Assembly (NCBI GenBank): GCA_030824725.1
Contig: JAPJRE010000041.1
Coordinates: 1 to 16,836 of the forward strand
Length of the DNA stretch: 16,836 nucleotides
From: Sphingomonas sp.
Lineage (GTDB): Bacteria; Pseudomonadota; Alphaproteobacteria; Sphingomonadales; Sphingomonadaceae
Direction: 5' to 3'
How positions within the stretch are numbered: position 1 is the stretch's first letter; every line of letters begins with the position of its first letter. Position numbers and translations under genes: made by a program. Below the pieces are notes generated by a model. The model was given only the letters and a program-made list of their open reading frames with translations, was not told the origin of the DNA and did no database searches. Positions 7,982-16,270 of this stretch are shown one piece after another.

Positions 7982-9226
7982 ATGGCTTCCAGGCGCATCC
8001 TCTTCATCATCCGCTCGTACCGCCCCGACCAGGTGGGTGGCGGCGCGAAATCCGTCCAGACCCTCGCCGAGGGCCTCGCCAATCGCGGCCACGACGTCCA
8101 TGTCCTGCGCCTCTGCCCGACCGGCGAAGAGGCGGCAACGCTGCGCGCCGCCGGTGATGCCGGCATCACCGGCCCGGGCAAGCCGACCCTGCACGTCCTG
8201 CCGATCCGCAACATCTACTGGCCGCACGACAAGAAGCCGCATTCTGGCGCCGCCAAGGCGCTGTGGCATCTCCTCGACCTGTACAACCCCTGGGCCGTTC
8301 GGGATCTTCGCCGCCTGCTCAAGGATCTGCGCCCCGAGGTGATCAACACCAGCATCATCGACGGCTTCTCCACCGCCATCCTGCGGACGGCGAAGCGCAG
8401 CGGCGCCCGCCTCATCCACACGATGCGCGACTATTACCTGATCTGCAGCCGATCCGGCATGTACCGGGCGGGCAAGAACTGCGAAACGCTGTGCGCGAGC
8501 TGCCAGGTCGTCCGGACCATCAACCGGCACCAGGTGCAGCATGTGGACCTGTTCCTCTCCAACAGCGAGTTCGTCGCCGAGACGCACCGCCGCCACGGCG
8601 CGTTCGGCCGGGAAAAGCCGTGCGCGGTGCAATGGAACGTCAACGACCAGCCGCTCGCATCGGCGCATCGCAAGCTGGACGACACCGCACCGATCCGCTT
8701 CGGCTATATCGGCCGGCTCGCCCCGACCAAGGGTGTCGAGACGCTGATCGAAGCGGCGGGCAAGCTGCCGCAGGAAGGCAGAGACTGGTCGCTGGTCATC
8801 GCCGGCGATGGCGCGCCCGACTATGTCGCGCAGTTGCGGGCGCTCGCGAAGGACCATCCGTGCATCCACTTCATCGGCTGGCAGCCGGCGACGCAATTCT
8901 ACGACATGGTCGATCTGTTGATCTGCCCGTCCGTGTACAACGAGCCGCTGCCACGCGTGATCTACGAGGCTTATGGCCTCGCCGTGCCCGTCGTGGCGTC
9001 GAAGGTGGGCGGAAACCCGGAAGTCGTCACCCCCGGCGTTTGCGGCGAACTATATGATGGCGACAGCGCCGCCGCGCTCGCCGAGAAGCTCGGCCTGTTC
9101 CGCCAGATCGCTTCCGAAGACTATGCGCGCTACAGTTCGGGCGCGCTGGCGATGGGCGCAATGTTCACGCCGGACCGAGTGGTCGACAGCTACGAAGCCC
9201 ATCTGCAGACGCTCTTTCAGCCCTGA
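7982..9226 (+). CDS. GT4-family glycosyltransferase with four-cysteine insert
   Basis: The protein has 414 residues from the ATG at 7982. That start opens directly into the first strand (RRILFIIRSYRPDQVGGGAKS) and has AAGGG about 10 nt upstream. Starts at 7958 and 7928 are in frame; the latter overlaps the previous stop as TGATG and could be used for coupled translation. The GT-B fold is shown by VGGGAKSVQTLAEGL at the N-terminus, and by GYIGRLAPTKG, IAGDGAPDY and the EX7E motif EPLPRVIYE (Glu321/Glu329) followed by VVASKVGGNPEVV. A cysteine group at 155, 167, 171 and 174 sits after RDYYLIC. It is the last gene of the plus-strand operon, before a strong terminator. It likely adds a sugar to the EPS repeat unit; specificity is unknown. 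Confidence 0.92.
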   Translation: MASRRILFIIRSYRPDQVGGGAKSVQTLAEGLANRGHDVHVLRLCPTGEEAATLRAAGDAGITGPGKPTLHVLPIRNIYWPHDKKPHSGAAKALWHLLDLYNPWAVRDLRRLLKDLRPEVINTSIIDGFSTAILRTAKRSGARLIHTMRDYYLICSRSGMYRAGKNCETLCASCQVVRTINRHQVQHVDLFLSNSEFVAETHRRHGAFGREKPCAVQWNVNDQPLASAHRKLDDTAPIRFGYIGRLAPTKGVETLIEAAGKLPQEGRDWSLVIAGDGAPDYVAQLRALAKDHPCIHFIGWQPATQFYDMVDLLICPSVYNEPLPRVIYEAYGLAVPVVASKVGGNPEVVTPGVCGELYDGDSAAALAEKLGLFRQIASEDYARYSSGALAMGAMFTPDRVVDSYEAHLQTLFQP

Positions 9227-9306
9227 TCGCGGGCGGAAGGGCCGGAGCTACCGCCTGTCGCGCGTCGATCGACGGCCTCTGCACCGCCCGCCCCGATCCC
9301 TAAGCA

Positions 9307-9344
9307 AAAATGGCGCACGCGATGAAGGTCGCGTGCGCCATTTT
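9307..9344. terminator. Perfect bidirectional intrinsic terminator
   Basis: AAAATGGCGCACGCGA (9307-9322) and TCGCGTGCGCCATTTT (9329-9344) pair without mismatch around a 6-nt loop. A runs precede the stem and T runs close it, so either strand yields a GC stem followed by U residues. It sits between the convergent ends of the glycosyltransferase gene (9226) and the autokinase gene (9389), so it can stop both transcripts. Confidence 0.92.
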
Positions 9345-9388
9345 ACGTTGGGTACGGATCGCGCCGCCGATCCCGGCGTCGTCAGCGC

Positions 9389-11587
9389 TCAACCATAATC
9401 GTACATGTAGTAATCGCCCTCGCCCTTCCACAGCCCGGGATCGTGCTTGGTCACGACGCCGCCGAGCAGATGCAACGCGGCTCCCCGCACGCGTCGCGCC
9501 GCCTGCTTGGCCTGGCCGTAATGCGCCCCGCCGGCCGCGACGACGAAGAGGGTCGCCTCCACCTGGCTGGCGAGTTCGACGGCATCCGCCAGTGCGAGTA
9601 CCGGCGGCCCATCGACGATGATCACGTCGAATGCATCCTGAAGGCCACGCAGCAGATCCGCGACCGGCGCACCGCCGAGCAACTGCGCCGCGTTGGGCGG
9701 CGGTGGGCCGCTGGGGATGAACGACAGGTTTTCGAAGCCCGTCGGAAGGATCGCGCTCTCGGGCGCACTGCGCCGCGCGAGCAGGCTGGAAAGACCTCCA
9801 CCCATATCCTTCTGCACGCCGAGCAGGCTATGCAACGACGGCTTGCGCAGGTCGCCGTCGATGAGCAGCGTCTTGCGGCCGACATCCGCAAACGCCTTGG
9901 CGATGAACAGGGCGCTCGTCGTCTTGCCCTCGCCCTTCCGGCTGCTCGTCAGCAGCAGCGAGCGGGGGACGCCATTCGGCGACGACAGTTCGATCGCGGT
10001 GCGGACCGACTGATAGGCCTCGGTGATGGCGGAGCGCAGGCTCGTATTGCGGACATCGAGCAGTGCGTCCTGCGCCTTTGGCACCACCCCCATCAGGGGA
10101 AGATGGAGCTTGGCCTCGAGATCCTGCGGATCGCGGATCGAGTCATCGAGTTGCTCGCGGGCGAAGACGAACAGGGCCGAAATCGCCAGCCCGCCGATCA
10201 GCCCCAGCACGAGGATGACGCCGACGCGGGGAGACACCGGGTCCTTCGGGATTTCCGCCGTATCCACCGCAATGACGTTGTTCGCGGCCGCCCCGGCTTC
10301 GGCGCTCACCTCCTTATATCGCTGCAACAGCCCGTCGTAGAGCTGGCGGCTCGTATCCACCTCTCGCTTGAGGATATTGTAGCGAACGCTGCGGTCCTGC
10401 TCGGAAAGGGTGCTTTCCTTCAGCGCCGCCACCTGCTGGGCAAGCGCCTGCGACTGGCGCGTCGCGGTGCGCTGCTGCTCGAGCAACGACTGCTTGACGT
10501 TGGCGGCCATGGCATTGATCTGCCGGTCGATCGAACCCAGCTGCGCCACGGCCTGGGCCACTGTCGGATGATCCGGCTGCAGGCGCTGACGGAGCTGGCC
10601 CAGATTGGCCTGCAGTTCGGCCCGCCGCTCCTCCAATGCCTGCACCGCCGGATTTGCCAGCACTTCGGGCAGCGCGAGCAGCGGCGCCCCATTCGCCTGC
10701 CGCCACCGCTCCTCCGCCTGAATGCGCCGCGCTTCCGCCGCGATATAGGCTTCGTTGAGATTCACCAGATTGGCGGTGGTCAGCGATCGTGGCCCTGCCT
10801 CCTGGTCCCGCTGCGCATCGGCGCCACCGCTTGCGTCGATCAGCTTCGCCGCGCGGGAATAGTCGATCAGTTCCCGCTCTGATCCCTCGAGGCGTTGCTT
10901 GGCCTGCGCAAGCTGGGTGCTGAGGAACTCGCGCGAATAGGTGGTGGTCGAGAACTTCCGTTCGATATTGTTCTGGATGTAATTGTCGGAATAGCTGTTC
11001 GCGATGCGCATCGCGGTGGCCGGATCGCGGCTGGTGAAGATGATCTCGACGATGCGCGAGTTGGGCATCAGGCTGATGCGCAGGTTCTTCTGCAGCAGAT
11101 CGGTAACCATCCGCTGCCGCCGCTCGGCGGTGGCGCCTTCCGCGAACTTATCCCCCATCGCGACCACGAACCGGTCATCGGCGGCCAGGCGCAGGCTTGT
11201 CGCCACCCGCGCCGCCAGCGCCCGGCTTTCCAGCAGATTGACCTGGGTCTGGAGGAAGCGATCGAATTCGGCGCCGCCCAAAACCGGCTCGGTCTCCTCG
11301 GTCCCCAATACCTTGGTCGATTGCTGGCTCACCTCCACGCTGGCGCGCGCGCGAAACAGCGGTGGCGTGATCATGATGATCGCCACGCCGGCGATGAGGC
11401 TCAGGCCGAGGATCGCCAGAACATACCAGCGACTGCGATAAATCGCGCTGCCGAACGCTCGAAAATCCATGCCGCCGTCGCGCTGGTCATTCGCGTCGAA
11501 AAAGGCGCGCTCGTCCAGCTGCTCGGCGAAGCTTCCACCGGCCAAAGACGCGATCGCGCGCCCCTGTGTGCGATGCTCCGTGCTCAT
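9389..11587 (-). CDS. wzc: Wzc-like polysaccharide co-polymerase with fused BY-type tyrosine autokinase
   Basis: The protein has 732 residues from the ATG at 11587, which has GGACGAG about 5 nt upstream; a TTG at 11599 is the alternative. A Wzz-type N-terminal domain begins with a membrane helix (about 50-75, WYVLAILGLSLIAG). A long periplasmic coiled-coil part follows, rich in Gln and Arg, and a second helix lies near 448-473 (VGVILVLGLIGGLAIS). The cytoplasmic kinase has Walker A (SSRKGEGKTT, Lys555), Walker A' (LLIDGDLRKP, about 575) and Walker B (VIIVDGPP, Asp659). The tail DYYMYDYG is the tyrosine cluster that such kinases autophosphorylate. It controls chain length and export of the polysaccharide together with Wza and Wzy. 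It is the last gene of the minus-strand unit, and the domain order is that of proteobacterial Wzc. A separate phosphatase is not seen in the window. Confidence 0.95.
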   Translation of the reverse strand: MSTEHRTQGRAIASLAGGSFAEQLDERAFFDANDQRDGGMDFRAFGSAIYRSRWYVLAILGLSLIAGVAIIMITPPLFRARASVEVSQQSTKVLGTEETEPVLGGAEFDRFLQTQVNLLESRALAARVATSLRLAADDRFVVAMGDKFAEGATAERRQRMVTDLLQKNLRISLMPNSRIVEIIFTSRDPATAMRIANSYSDNYIQNNIERKFSTTTYSREFLSTQLAQAKQRLEGSERELIDYSRAAKLIDASGGADAQRDQEAGPRSLTTANLVNLNEAYIAAEARRIQAEERWRQANGAPLLALPEVLANPAVQALEERRAELQANLGQLRQRLQPDHPTVAQAVAQLGSIDRQINAMAANVKQSLLEQQRTATRQSQALAQQVAALKESTLSEQDRSVRYNILKREVDTSRQLYDGLLQRYKEVSAEAGAAANNVIAVDTAEIPKDPVSPRVGVILVLGLIGGLAISALFVFAREQLDDSIRDPQDLEAKLHLPLMGVVPKAQDALLDVRNTSLRSAITEAYQSVRTAIELSSPNGVPRSLLLTSSRKGEGKTTSALFIAKAFADVGRKTLLIDGDLRKPSLHSLLGVQKDMGGGLSSLLARRSAPESAILPTGFENLSFIPSGPPPPNAAQLLGGAPVADLLRGLQDAFDVIIVDGPPVLALADAVELASQVEATLFVVAAGGAHYGQAKQAARRVRGAALHLLGGVVTKHDPGLWKGEGDYYMYDYG

Positions 11588-11617
11588 AAACTCGTCCAAT
11601 CTCTAAGGATGCCACAG

Positions 11618-11646
11618 GGCGCGGCTGGTTCGTTCGCCGCCGCGCC
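11618..11646 (-). other. Intercistronic stem-loop between wza and wzc
   Basis: GGCGCGGC (11618-11625) pairs with GCCGCGCC (11639-11646) around a 13-nt loop, in the 93 bp between the wza stop and the wzc ATG. No T run follows on the minus strand, so it is not a classical terminator. It could affect mRNA stability or wzc translation, or arise by chance in GC-rich DNA. Confidence 0.35.
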
Positions 11647-11680
11647 GTGCCGAAGCGGTCGTTACGGGAAGGAAGGGATG

Positions 11681-12391
11681 TCAGCGCCCATAGAAGCGGA
11701 ACGCGTTGAGCAGTGGCGCCGCCTGAAGAACGTCGCGCCACAGGCCCTTCACGTTCGAATATCCCACGACGACGATGTCATTCCCCAATATGCGGGGATC
11801 CGGATCCTCGCCGCGCCGGATCCTTCCCAGATCAAACACCGCGGCCATTTTCCTGGAATCCACCTCGCGGAAGACAACGACGTCCTTCATTGCCGCAGTT
11901 CTGTTTTCGCCTTTGGCGAGGGCAATCACGTTGAGCAGGGTCGTGGGACCTTTGATGTCGTAGACGCCCGGCTCCTCGACTTGCCCCTGCACCGTCACGC
12001 GCTGCGACACCGAGGTGGCGACGACGACCGTGACCTGGGGGCGGACATAATATTTCAACAAGCGCGTCTGGAGTTCCTGGGCGAGCTGCTCGGTCGTCAG
12101 ACCTGCTGCCTGCACCGTACGGATCAACGGCATGGAAATATTCCCCGAGACATCCACCGGGACCCCCTTCATCGAAAGGTCGGGTTCCTGGAACACGCCG
12201 ACATCCAGCGTGTCCAGCGGACCGATCACATAGTCCTTGGCCACCTCGCCGGGCGCAGGTTGCATTGTGGCGTAGGCGGCCTGCCCGCGCGGCACCGATC
12301 CCACCACGTTGGGACCCGCACAGCCAGCCGCGGACAGGCCGAATGCCAACACTGCTACCGCCCGACTCGCGTGCGACCTAAAACGATTCAC
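11681..12391 (-). CDS. wza: Wza-like polysaccharide export outer-membrane lipoprotein
   Basis: The protein has 236 residues from a GTG at 12391, chosen because GAGGGAG lies 7 nt upstream; an ATG at 12412 adds seven residues but has a poor SD. The N-terminus is a basic signal sequence (NRFRSHASR, then a hydrophobic stretch) ending in a lipobox-like LSAAGC, with the Cys likely lipidated. A Poly_export domain follows (DYVIGPLDTLDVGVFQEPDLS... VSGNISMPL). Then comes one SLBB domain (VTVQGQVEEPGVYDIKGPTTL). It would form or gate the outer-membrane export channel with Wzc. It is shorter than E. coli Wza (about 380 residues) and lacks the extra SLBB repeat and the long C-terminal helix region; the shorter form is common in other proteobacteria. 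It lies 64 bp downstream of the wzy stop. Confidence 0.9.
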   Translation of the reverse strand: MNRFRSHASRAVAVLAFGLSAAGCAGPNVVGSVPRGQAAYATMQPAPGEVAKDYVIGPLDTLDVGVFQEPDLSMKGVPVDVSGNISMPLIRTVQAAGLTTEQLAQELQTRLLKYYVRPQVTVVVATSVSQRVTVQGQVEEPGVYDIKGPTTLLNVIALAKGENRTAAMKDVVVFREVDSRKMAAVFDLGRIRRGEDPDPRILGNDIVVVGYSNVKGLWRDVLQAAPLLNAFRFYGR

Positions 12392-12455
12392 CGCCCCACT
12401 CCCTCGCAACATTACACCACACGCTCCAATATATTCCCTCTACAACGCACACATT

Positions 12456-15020
12456 TTACTTCGCAGGCATGCGCTCGATCGAAACGCTATCTATCCACAG
12501 CGACCCTACACCTTGCATGGGCGTGACGATCAGGCGGATCTCCTGGGCGGGACACGCCGGCTCGACTTCAAAGCGAGCCTCCCCCAGCACCCAGCCGCGC
12601 TGTGCGGCCGACCATGTCGTCGACAGCGAAGGCGAACCTCTCGAAAAGGCAGGCGCGCACGCCATCGCCCATGACGGGCGCGTCGCTGCCTTCCCGCCGT
12701 CGCGCAGCATGAAGCGCAGCGCATAGCGCCCTGGCGCAAGCACCAGCCGCTGCCGTACGGCGGGGCCTGCGGCGATGCTCTTGGTTGCAACGAGGAGCGC
12801 CTTGCCCTGCCAGGCATGATCCGGCGTTTCGATACCGACGCTGGCGCCGAGCAGGCCGGGCGCCTGCCAGGTGAAGGGACCAATCCCGCGAGGCGCGCTG
12901 CCAGATCGCTCGAAGGCACCATCGCCCACCAGCTTTTCACCCCCGGCTGCCCGCCAGACCGCCTCCACCTCCGGGTAGCGGCCAGCCCGCCAAAGGCCGT
13001 CCAGCAGCGCCGCGGACTCGGCGGTATCTGCCGGCGCGCCGGCGGCCGCGAGTTGACGGTACAGCGCGGCGATCTCCTCTCCCCGCACCCGCCCGTCGCC
13101 GCCCAGGCTGGCGAGAAACGCCTGCCGCCATGGCGGGCGCAAGGCGAGTTGCTTCGCCACCGCGATTCCGCCCACTGGATCGGCGAGCAAGTCGCGCAGC
13201 GTTCCGAACAGCAAGGCGGACTGCGTGTTCTGTCGCAGCAGGCCATCGGCGCGCTGCGCCACGACGACGCGATCTCCCACCTCGTTCGAACGCTGGATCA
13301 GCCATAGCTGGGTCGGAACATCGCGCCAGCCCAGTTGCCCGGCCAGCAGCATCAACTGCGCAGCAACGTCCATCCGCTTCGCCGCCGCTTCGGCCAGCCC
13401 GAGCGCGCGCAAGGCCGCCGCGTCCAACGGCGCGCGCTCCAGGGCGATCCGGGCCGCGTCCGCGCTCCCGCTCCAATCGGCGGCGATCGCACGCTGGGTG
13501 GCGATGCGCGACCAAGCGTCGGCGCTGCCCGATCGCCACCGGGCCGCCTGGCCAGGCGCGTCCCGAAGCAGGAAGGAGGAAGCCACCCCCATGCTCACGG
13601 CCTGCCAGCCAAGCAGCAGACCGGCAGCCATCGCCGGCACCAGCCGCACCCAGCGCCACGCCGGCCGTCCCGGACGCGCGTGCCGACGCCGTCCGCGCGG
13701 GAACGTCATGGCGAGGCAGGCGGCGAAGGGAGCCGCGATGGCTGGCATGCGCAAGGGATAGTCATCGGCCGAATGCAGCAGCACGATCGCCACGATTCCG
13801 CCCGTGGCGATGGTAAGCGATCGCGATTGCCACCGGTCCACCGGCGGGGCGGACAATGCCCGCAGCCAGGCGAAGACCGCGAGGGACAATGCCGCCGCCA
13901 GCAGCAGCATTGCCGGAAGCCCGCCCTCCAGTGCCAGTTCGAGATAATCATTGTGCGCGTGATTGACGACCGGAACGACGACTTGGTCGAGCGGCTCGAT
14001 GGTCGGGTAGATGGTGGTGAACGTGCCGAAGCCGCTTCCCCACGGGAAGTACTGGCCGATCGCATAGAGCGTGTTGCTCCAGAAGATCTGGCGACCGTCT
14101 TGCTCCACCGCGGCGAACCGCGCGAGGGTCGCTTGGGCGAACGGCGTCTGGGCCAGCCCGACCACGATTGCGGCGAGCAGCAGCGCACCGGCCAGCCCCC
14201 ATTGCCAGCGCCAGCCATGGGGAAAGCGCAGATAGGCAAACAGCAGCAATGCGATCGGAAGGGTCAACAGGCCGGTGCGCGAGGTCGTGCCCAGCACCGC
14301 GAGCGCCAGCAGTGTCGCCACGCCCACCGCCATGGGCCACTGCCCGGCGGCCCGTCCGCGACCATCGAACAGCCGCGGGACCCCGGACGCGACCATCCCG
14401 ATCAGGAGGAACGTGGCACTGTGATTGTGATTGACAAACAAGCCCAGCGCGTCGCCGCGATGCGCGGAGTGGAACACTGCGAACAGCCCCGCACCGCCAT
14501 AGGCAAGTTGCAGCGCGCCCAGCACGGCGTTCAGCACCGCCACGGCGACGAGCGCACGCAGCACGGCCATCCTGCCACGCTCGTCGAGGAAAAGCACCGC
14601 GACGAAGGCTGCGGCGGGTGGCAGCAGCGCTAGCAGGTCCTGCAGGGTCGCCTCGGGCCGCAAGCTGAGCGGGCTCGCACTAGCGGCGAGGCCTGACCGG
14701 GTTCGGATCGCTTCGGCCAGTTCCCTGCCCGGCAGCTCGGTCCATAGGGACCATGGCAAGGGTACCAACTGGATGACCGGCATCAGCAAGGTTGCCAGCA
14801 GCATCAGCAATGCCGCCCAAGTGATCGGCGCGATTTTGACGTCTGCCAGCTTGGGAATTAGCCAGCACAGCCCCAGGATGGCAATTATCTGTACCACCGC
14901 CGTAAGTATTGGGTAGGAACTCCCCGCACCTCCCAACGCCATCGCTATCGACAGGCCGGCAGCAGTTACACCAGCGCGCGAATTCCGGGTGCTTTCATAC
15001 TGCAAGGAACCAGAGCGCAT
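12456..15020 (-). CDS. wzy: Wzy/O-antigen-ligase-family polymerase with helical-repeat and C-terminal beta-sandwich regions
   Basis: The protein has 854 residues from the ATG at 15020, with GGAAGG 5 nt upstream; a GTG at 15026 lies too close to that SD. About eleven to twelve membrane helices cover residues 15-475. Between them lies the ligase/polymerase loop with GSGFGTF and the signature HAHNDYLE (354-361). Residues about 480-690 are alanine-rich and amphipathic, resembling TPR-like repeats. From about 697 to the end the sequence changes to beta-type, with Trp/Gly-rich segments (GPFTWQAP, WQGKALLVA, GRYALRFMLRDGG, SLWIDSVSIE) and two cysteines (788, 823). This looks like a carbohydrate-binding-type sandwich. 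The protein would polymerise lipid-linked repeats on the periplasmic side. Its position in front of wza and wzc favours Wzy over a WaaL ligase. The C-terminal assignment is by pattern only. Confidence 0.88.
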   Translation of the reverse strand: MRSGSLQYESTRNSRAGVTAAGLSIAMALGGAGSSYPILTAVVQIIAILGLCWLIPKLADVKIAPITWAALLMLLATLLMPVIQLVPLPWSLWTELPGRELAEAIRTRSGLAASASPLSLRPEATLQDLLALLPPAAAFVAVLFLDERGRMAVLRALVAVAVLNAVLGALQLAYGGAGLFAVFHSAHRGDALGLFVNHNHSATFLLIGMVASGVPRLFDGRGRAAGQWPMAVGVATLLALAVLGTTSRTGLLTLPIALLLFAYLRFPHGWRWQWGLAGALLLAAIVVGLAQTPFAQATLARFAAVEQDGRQIFWSNTLYAIGQYFPWGSGFGTFTTIYPTIEPLDQVVVPVVNHAHNDYLELALEGGLPAMLLLAAALSLAVFAWLRALSAPPVDRWQSRSLTIATGGIVAIVLLHSADDYPLRMPAIAAPFAACLAMTFPRGRRRHARPGRPAWRWVRLVPAMAAGLLLGWQAVSMGVASSFLLRDAPGQAARWRSGSADAWSRIATQRAIAADWSGSADAARIALERAPLDAAALRALGLAEAAAKRMDVAAQLMLLAGQLGWRDVPTQLWLIQRSNEVGDRVVVAQRADGLLRQNTQSALLFGTLRDLLADPVGGIAVAKQLALRPPWRQAFLASLGGDGRVRGEEIAALYRQLAAAGAPADTAESAALLDGLWRAGRYPEVEAVWRAAGGEKLVGDGAFERSGSAPRGIGPFTWQAPGLLGASVGIETPDHAWQGKALLVATKSIAAGPAVRQRLVLAPGRYALRFMLRDGGKAATRPSWAMACAPAFSRGSPSLSTTWSAAQRGWVLGEARFEVEPACPAQEIRLIVTPMQGVGSLWIDSVSIERMPAK

Positions 15021-15130
15021 CGCCACCTTCCATCATCGGCATCGGGCTCGAATTGCACCGAGAAAACACGTGTATTGACCTGCACCAATTATTAAGCGCC
15101 GATCGCCTATCCCACTCGCCTGAGTTGGTG
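15021..15130. promoter_or_regulatory. Divergent control region between wzy and the M48 protease gene
   Basis: This 110-bp spacer must carry starts for both directions. It is AT-richer than its flanks (for example AATTATTAAG near 15086-15095). It holds an 8-bp palindrome, ACACGTGT, at 15066-15073. No pair of -35/-10 hexamers with good spacing stood out on either strand. A single regulator acting on both genes is possible but not shown. Confidence 0.35.
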
Positions 15131-16213
15131 ATGGTGATGGTGATGAAGCGTACCCGCAGTCGCCTGGTAGCGGCCGTTCGACTGGCGCCGGCGGCGGCCA
15201 CGGCGCTGGCCTTGACGGCAGCTTCGCCTGTCCGCGCCAGCGGGGCAGGATCGCAAGCGACACCCATTGTCACCCAGGATCTTCGGCTGGCGAGCGTCGG
15301 CTATCGTATCGCACGGCAAAATGCCGATCGCTGCCAGTCCCCGGAGCGCCTCACCGGCCTGCTGCTGCATGATCGCGCCGCATATGACGCGCGCGATCGC
15401 GCCCTGATCGGCGCGCGCTTTGGGCTGGGCGAAGGCTTCGGCGTACGAGACGTCGTCGAGGGCAGCGCCGCCGATCGCGCAGGCCTGCGGCGCGGGGACG
15501 AGATCGTTGCGCTCAATGGCACGGCAATGGCCGGGTTTGCCCAGGATCTGGTCGGGCGCAAGGCTTCCTATCAGCGCAGCGATGCGTTCGAGACCCTGCT
15601 GGGCACAGCGTTGCGACAGGGCGCGGCGACCCTCCTGTTCCGGCGCGACGGTACGCTGCGGACACTGCGCCTCACGGCCGATGCGGGGTGTGGCGGACAC
15701 TGGGTCGTCGTGCCGGGGAAAGCATTCAATGCCTGGTCCGACGGCCACTATGTCGCCGTTACCAGCCGATTGATGACGGAAATCACCGATGACGCGGAAC
15801 TTGCCTTCGTCGTTGCACACGAGATGAGCCACAATATCCTCCGCCACCAGGAGGCGTTGCGCGGACGATCCGCCTTGCTCTCGCAGCTCGGGTTCGGATC
15901 CGCCCGGGTGAAGGACACCGAGATCGAGGCGGACACGCTTGCGATTGGCTTGCTCGCGCGCGCCGGATACGATCTTTCGGCCCCCGCACGCTTCCTGGTG
16001 CGCGCGGCACAAAAGCGCCCGTTTGATGTTCCAATTACCCATCCTGGCCTCAAGCGCCGCATCGGCATTGTCACCGCGGAGATCGCGCGGCTTCAGGTCT
16101 CGTCCTCGAGGGCAGCCGTCATCGCCCCATCAAACGCTGCGGTCGACGGGATCGGGGCGGACACCCCGTCGCCAGACCTGGCGACGGCCAGCACGGCAAA
16201 AACAGCCGATTGA
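15131..16213 (+). CDS. Secreted PDZ-containing M48-family metalloprotease
   Basis: The protein has 360 residues from the ATG at 15131; ATGs at 15137 and 15143 are in frame within a GGTGAT repeat, so the start is uncertain. A signal peptide is evident (KRTRSRLVAAVRLAPAAATA... SPVRAS). A PDZ domain lies at about 85-180, with FGVRDVVEGSAADRAGL followed by RRGDEIVALNG. The zinc site is HEMSH (His230, Glu231, His234), and Glu264 in TEIEAD is the likely third ligand. M48 enzymes with a signal peptide work in the periplasm, often in envelope quality control. Here PDZ precedes the catalytic part. It is transcribed away from wzy, and a link to EPS assembly is only suggested by position. A Ser/Ala-rich tail follows the catalytic domain. 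Confidence 0.88.
   Translation: MVMVMKRTRSRLVAAVRLAPAAATALALTAASPVRASGAGSQATPIVTQDLRLASVGYRIARQNADRCQSPERLTGLLLHDRAAYDARDRALIGARFGLGEGFGVRDVVEGSAADRAGLRRGDEIVALNGTAMAGFAQDLVGRKASYQRSDAFETLLGTALRQGAATLLFRRDGTLRTLRLTADAGCGGHWVVVPGKAFNAWSDGHYVAVTSRLMTEITDDAELAFVVAHEMSHNILRHQEALRGRSALLSQLGFGSARVKDTEIEADTLAIGLLARAGYDLSAPARFLVRAAQKRPFDVPITHPGLKRRIGIVTAEIARLQVSSSRAAVIAPSNAAVDGIGADTPSPDLATASTAKTAD
16166..16187 (+). other. Strong hairpin near the 3' end of the protease gene
   Basis: CCGTCGCCA (16166-16174) pairs perfectly with TGGCGACGG (16179-16187) around a 4-nt loop, inside the last codons of the protease gene. No T run follows, so it may protect the message or be a chance result of GC-rich coding sequence. 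Confidence 0.3.
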
Positions 16214-16270
16214 TTCGAGAACGGGAACGCTGCGAAGAGCGCGCGACGCCGCAACGCCGCGATGCTGATC

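Noticed and set aside
10895..12526. 543-codon plus-strand frame opposite wzc and wza
   Set aside because: It runs antisense across two recognised genes and their gap, and it has no recognisable domain.
13335..14633. 432-codon plus-strand frame opposite wzy
   Set aside because: It is antisense to a well-supported membrane polymerase, and its Arg/Gln/His-rich product looks non-coding.
15006..15011. GGAAC-like motif that could be a general stress (EcfG) -35 element
   Set aside because: No matching GTT-type -10 element lies 16-17 bp downstream.
15107..16042. Minus-strand frame opposite the protease, containing a run of six histidines
   Set aside because: The histidine run is the antisense reading of the GGTGAT repeat at the protease start, not a tag or metal site.
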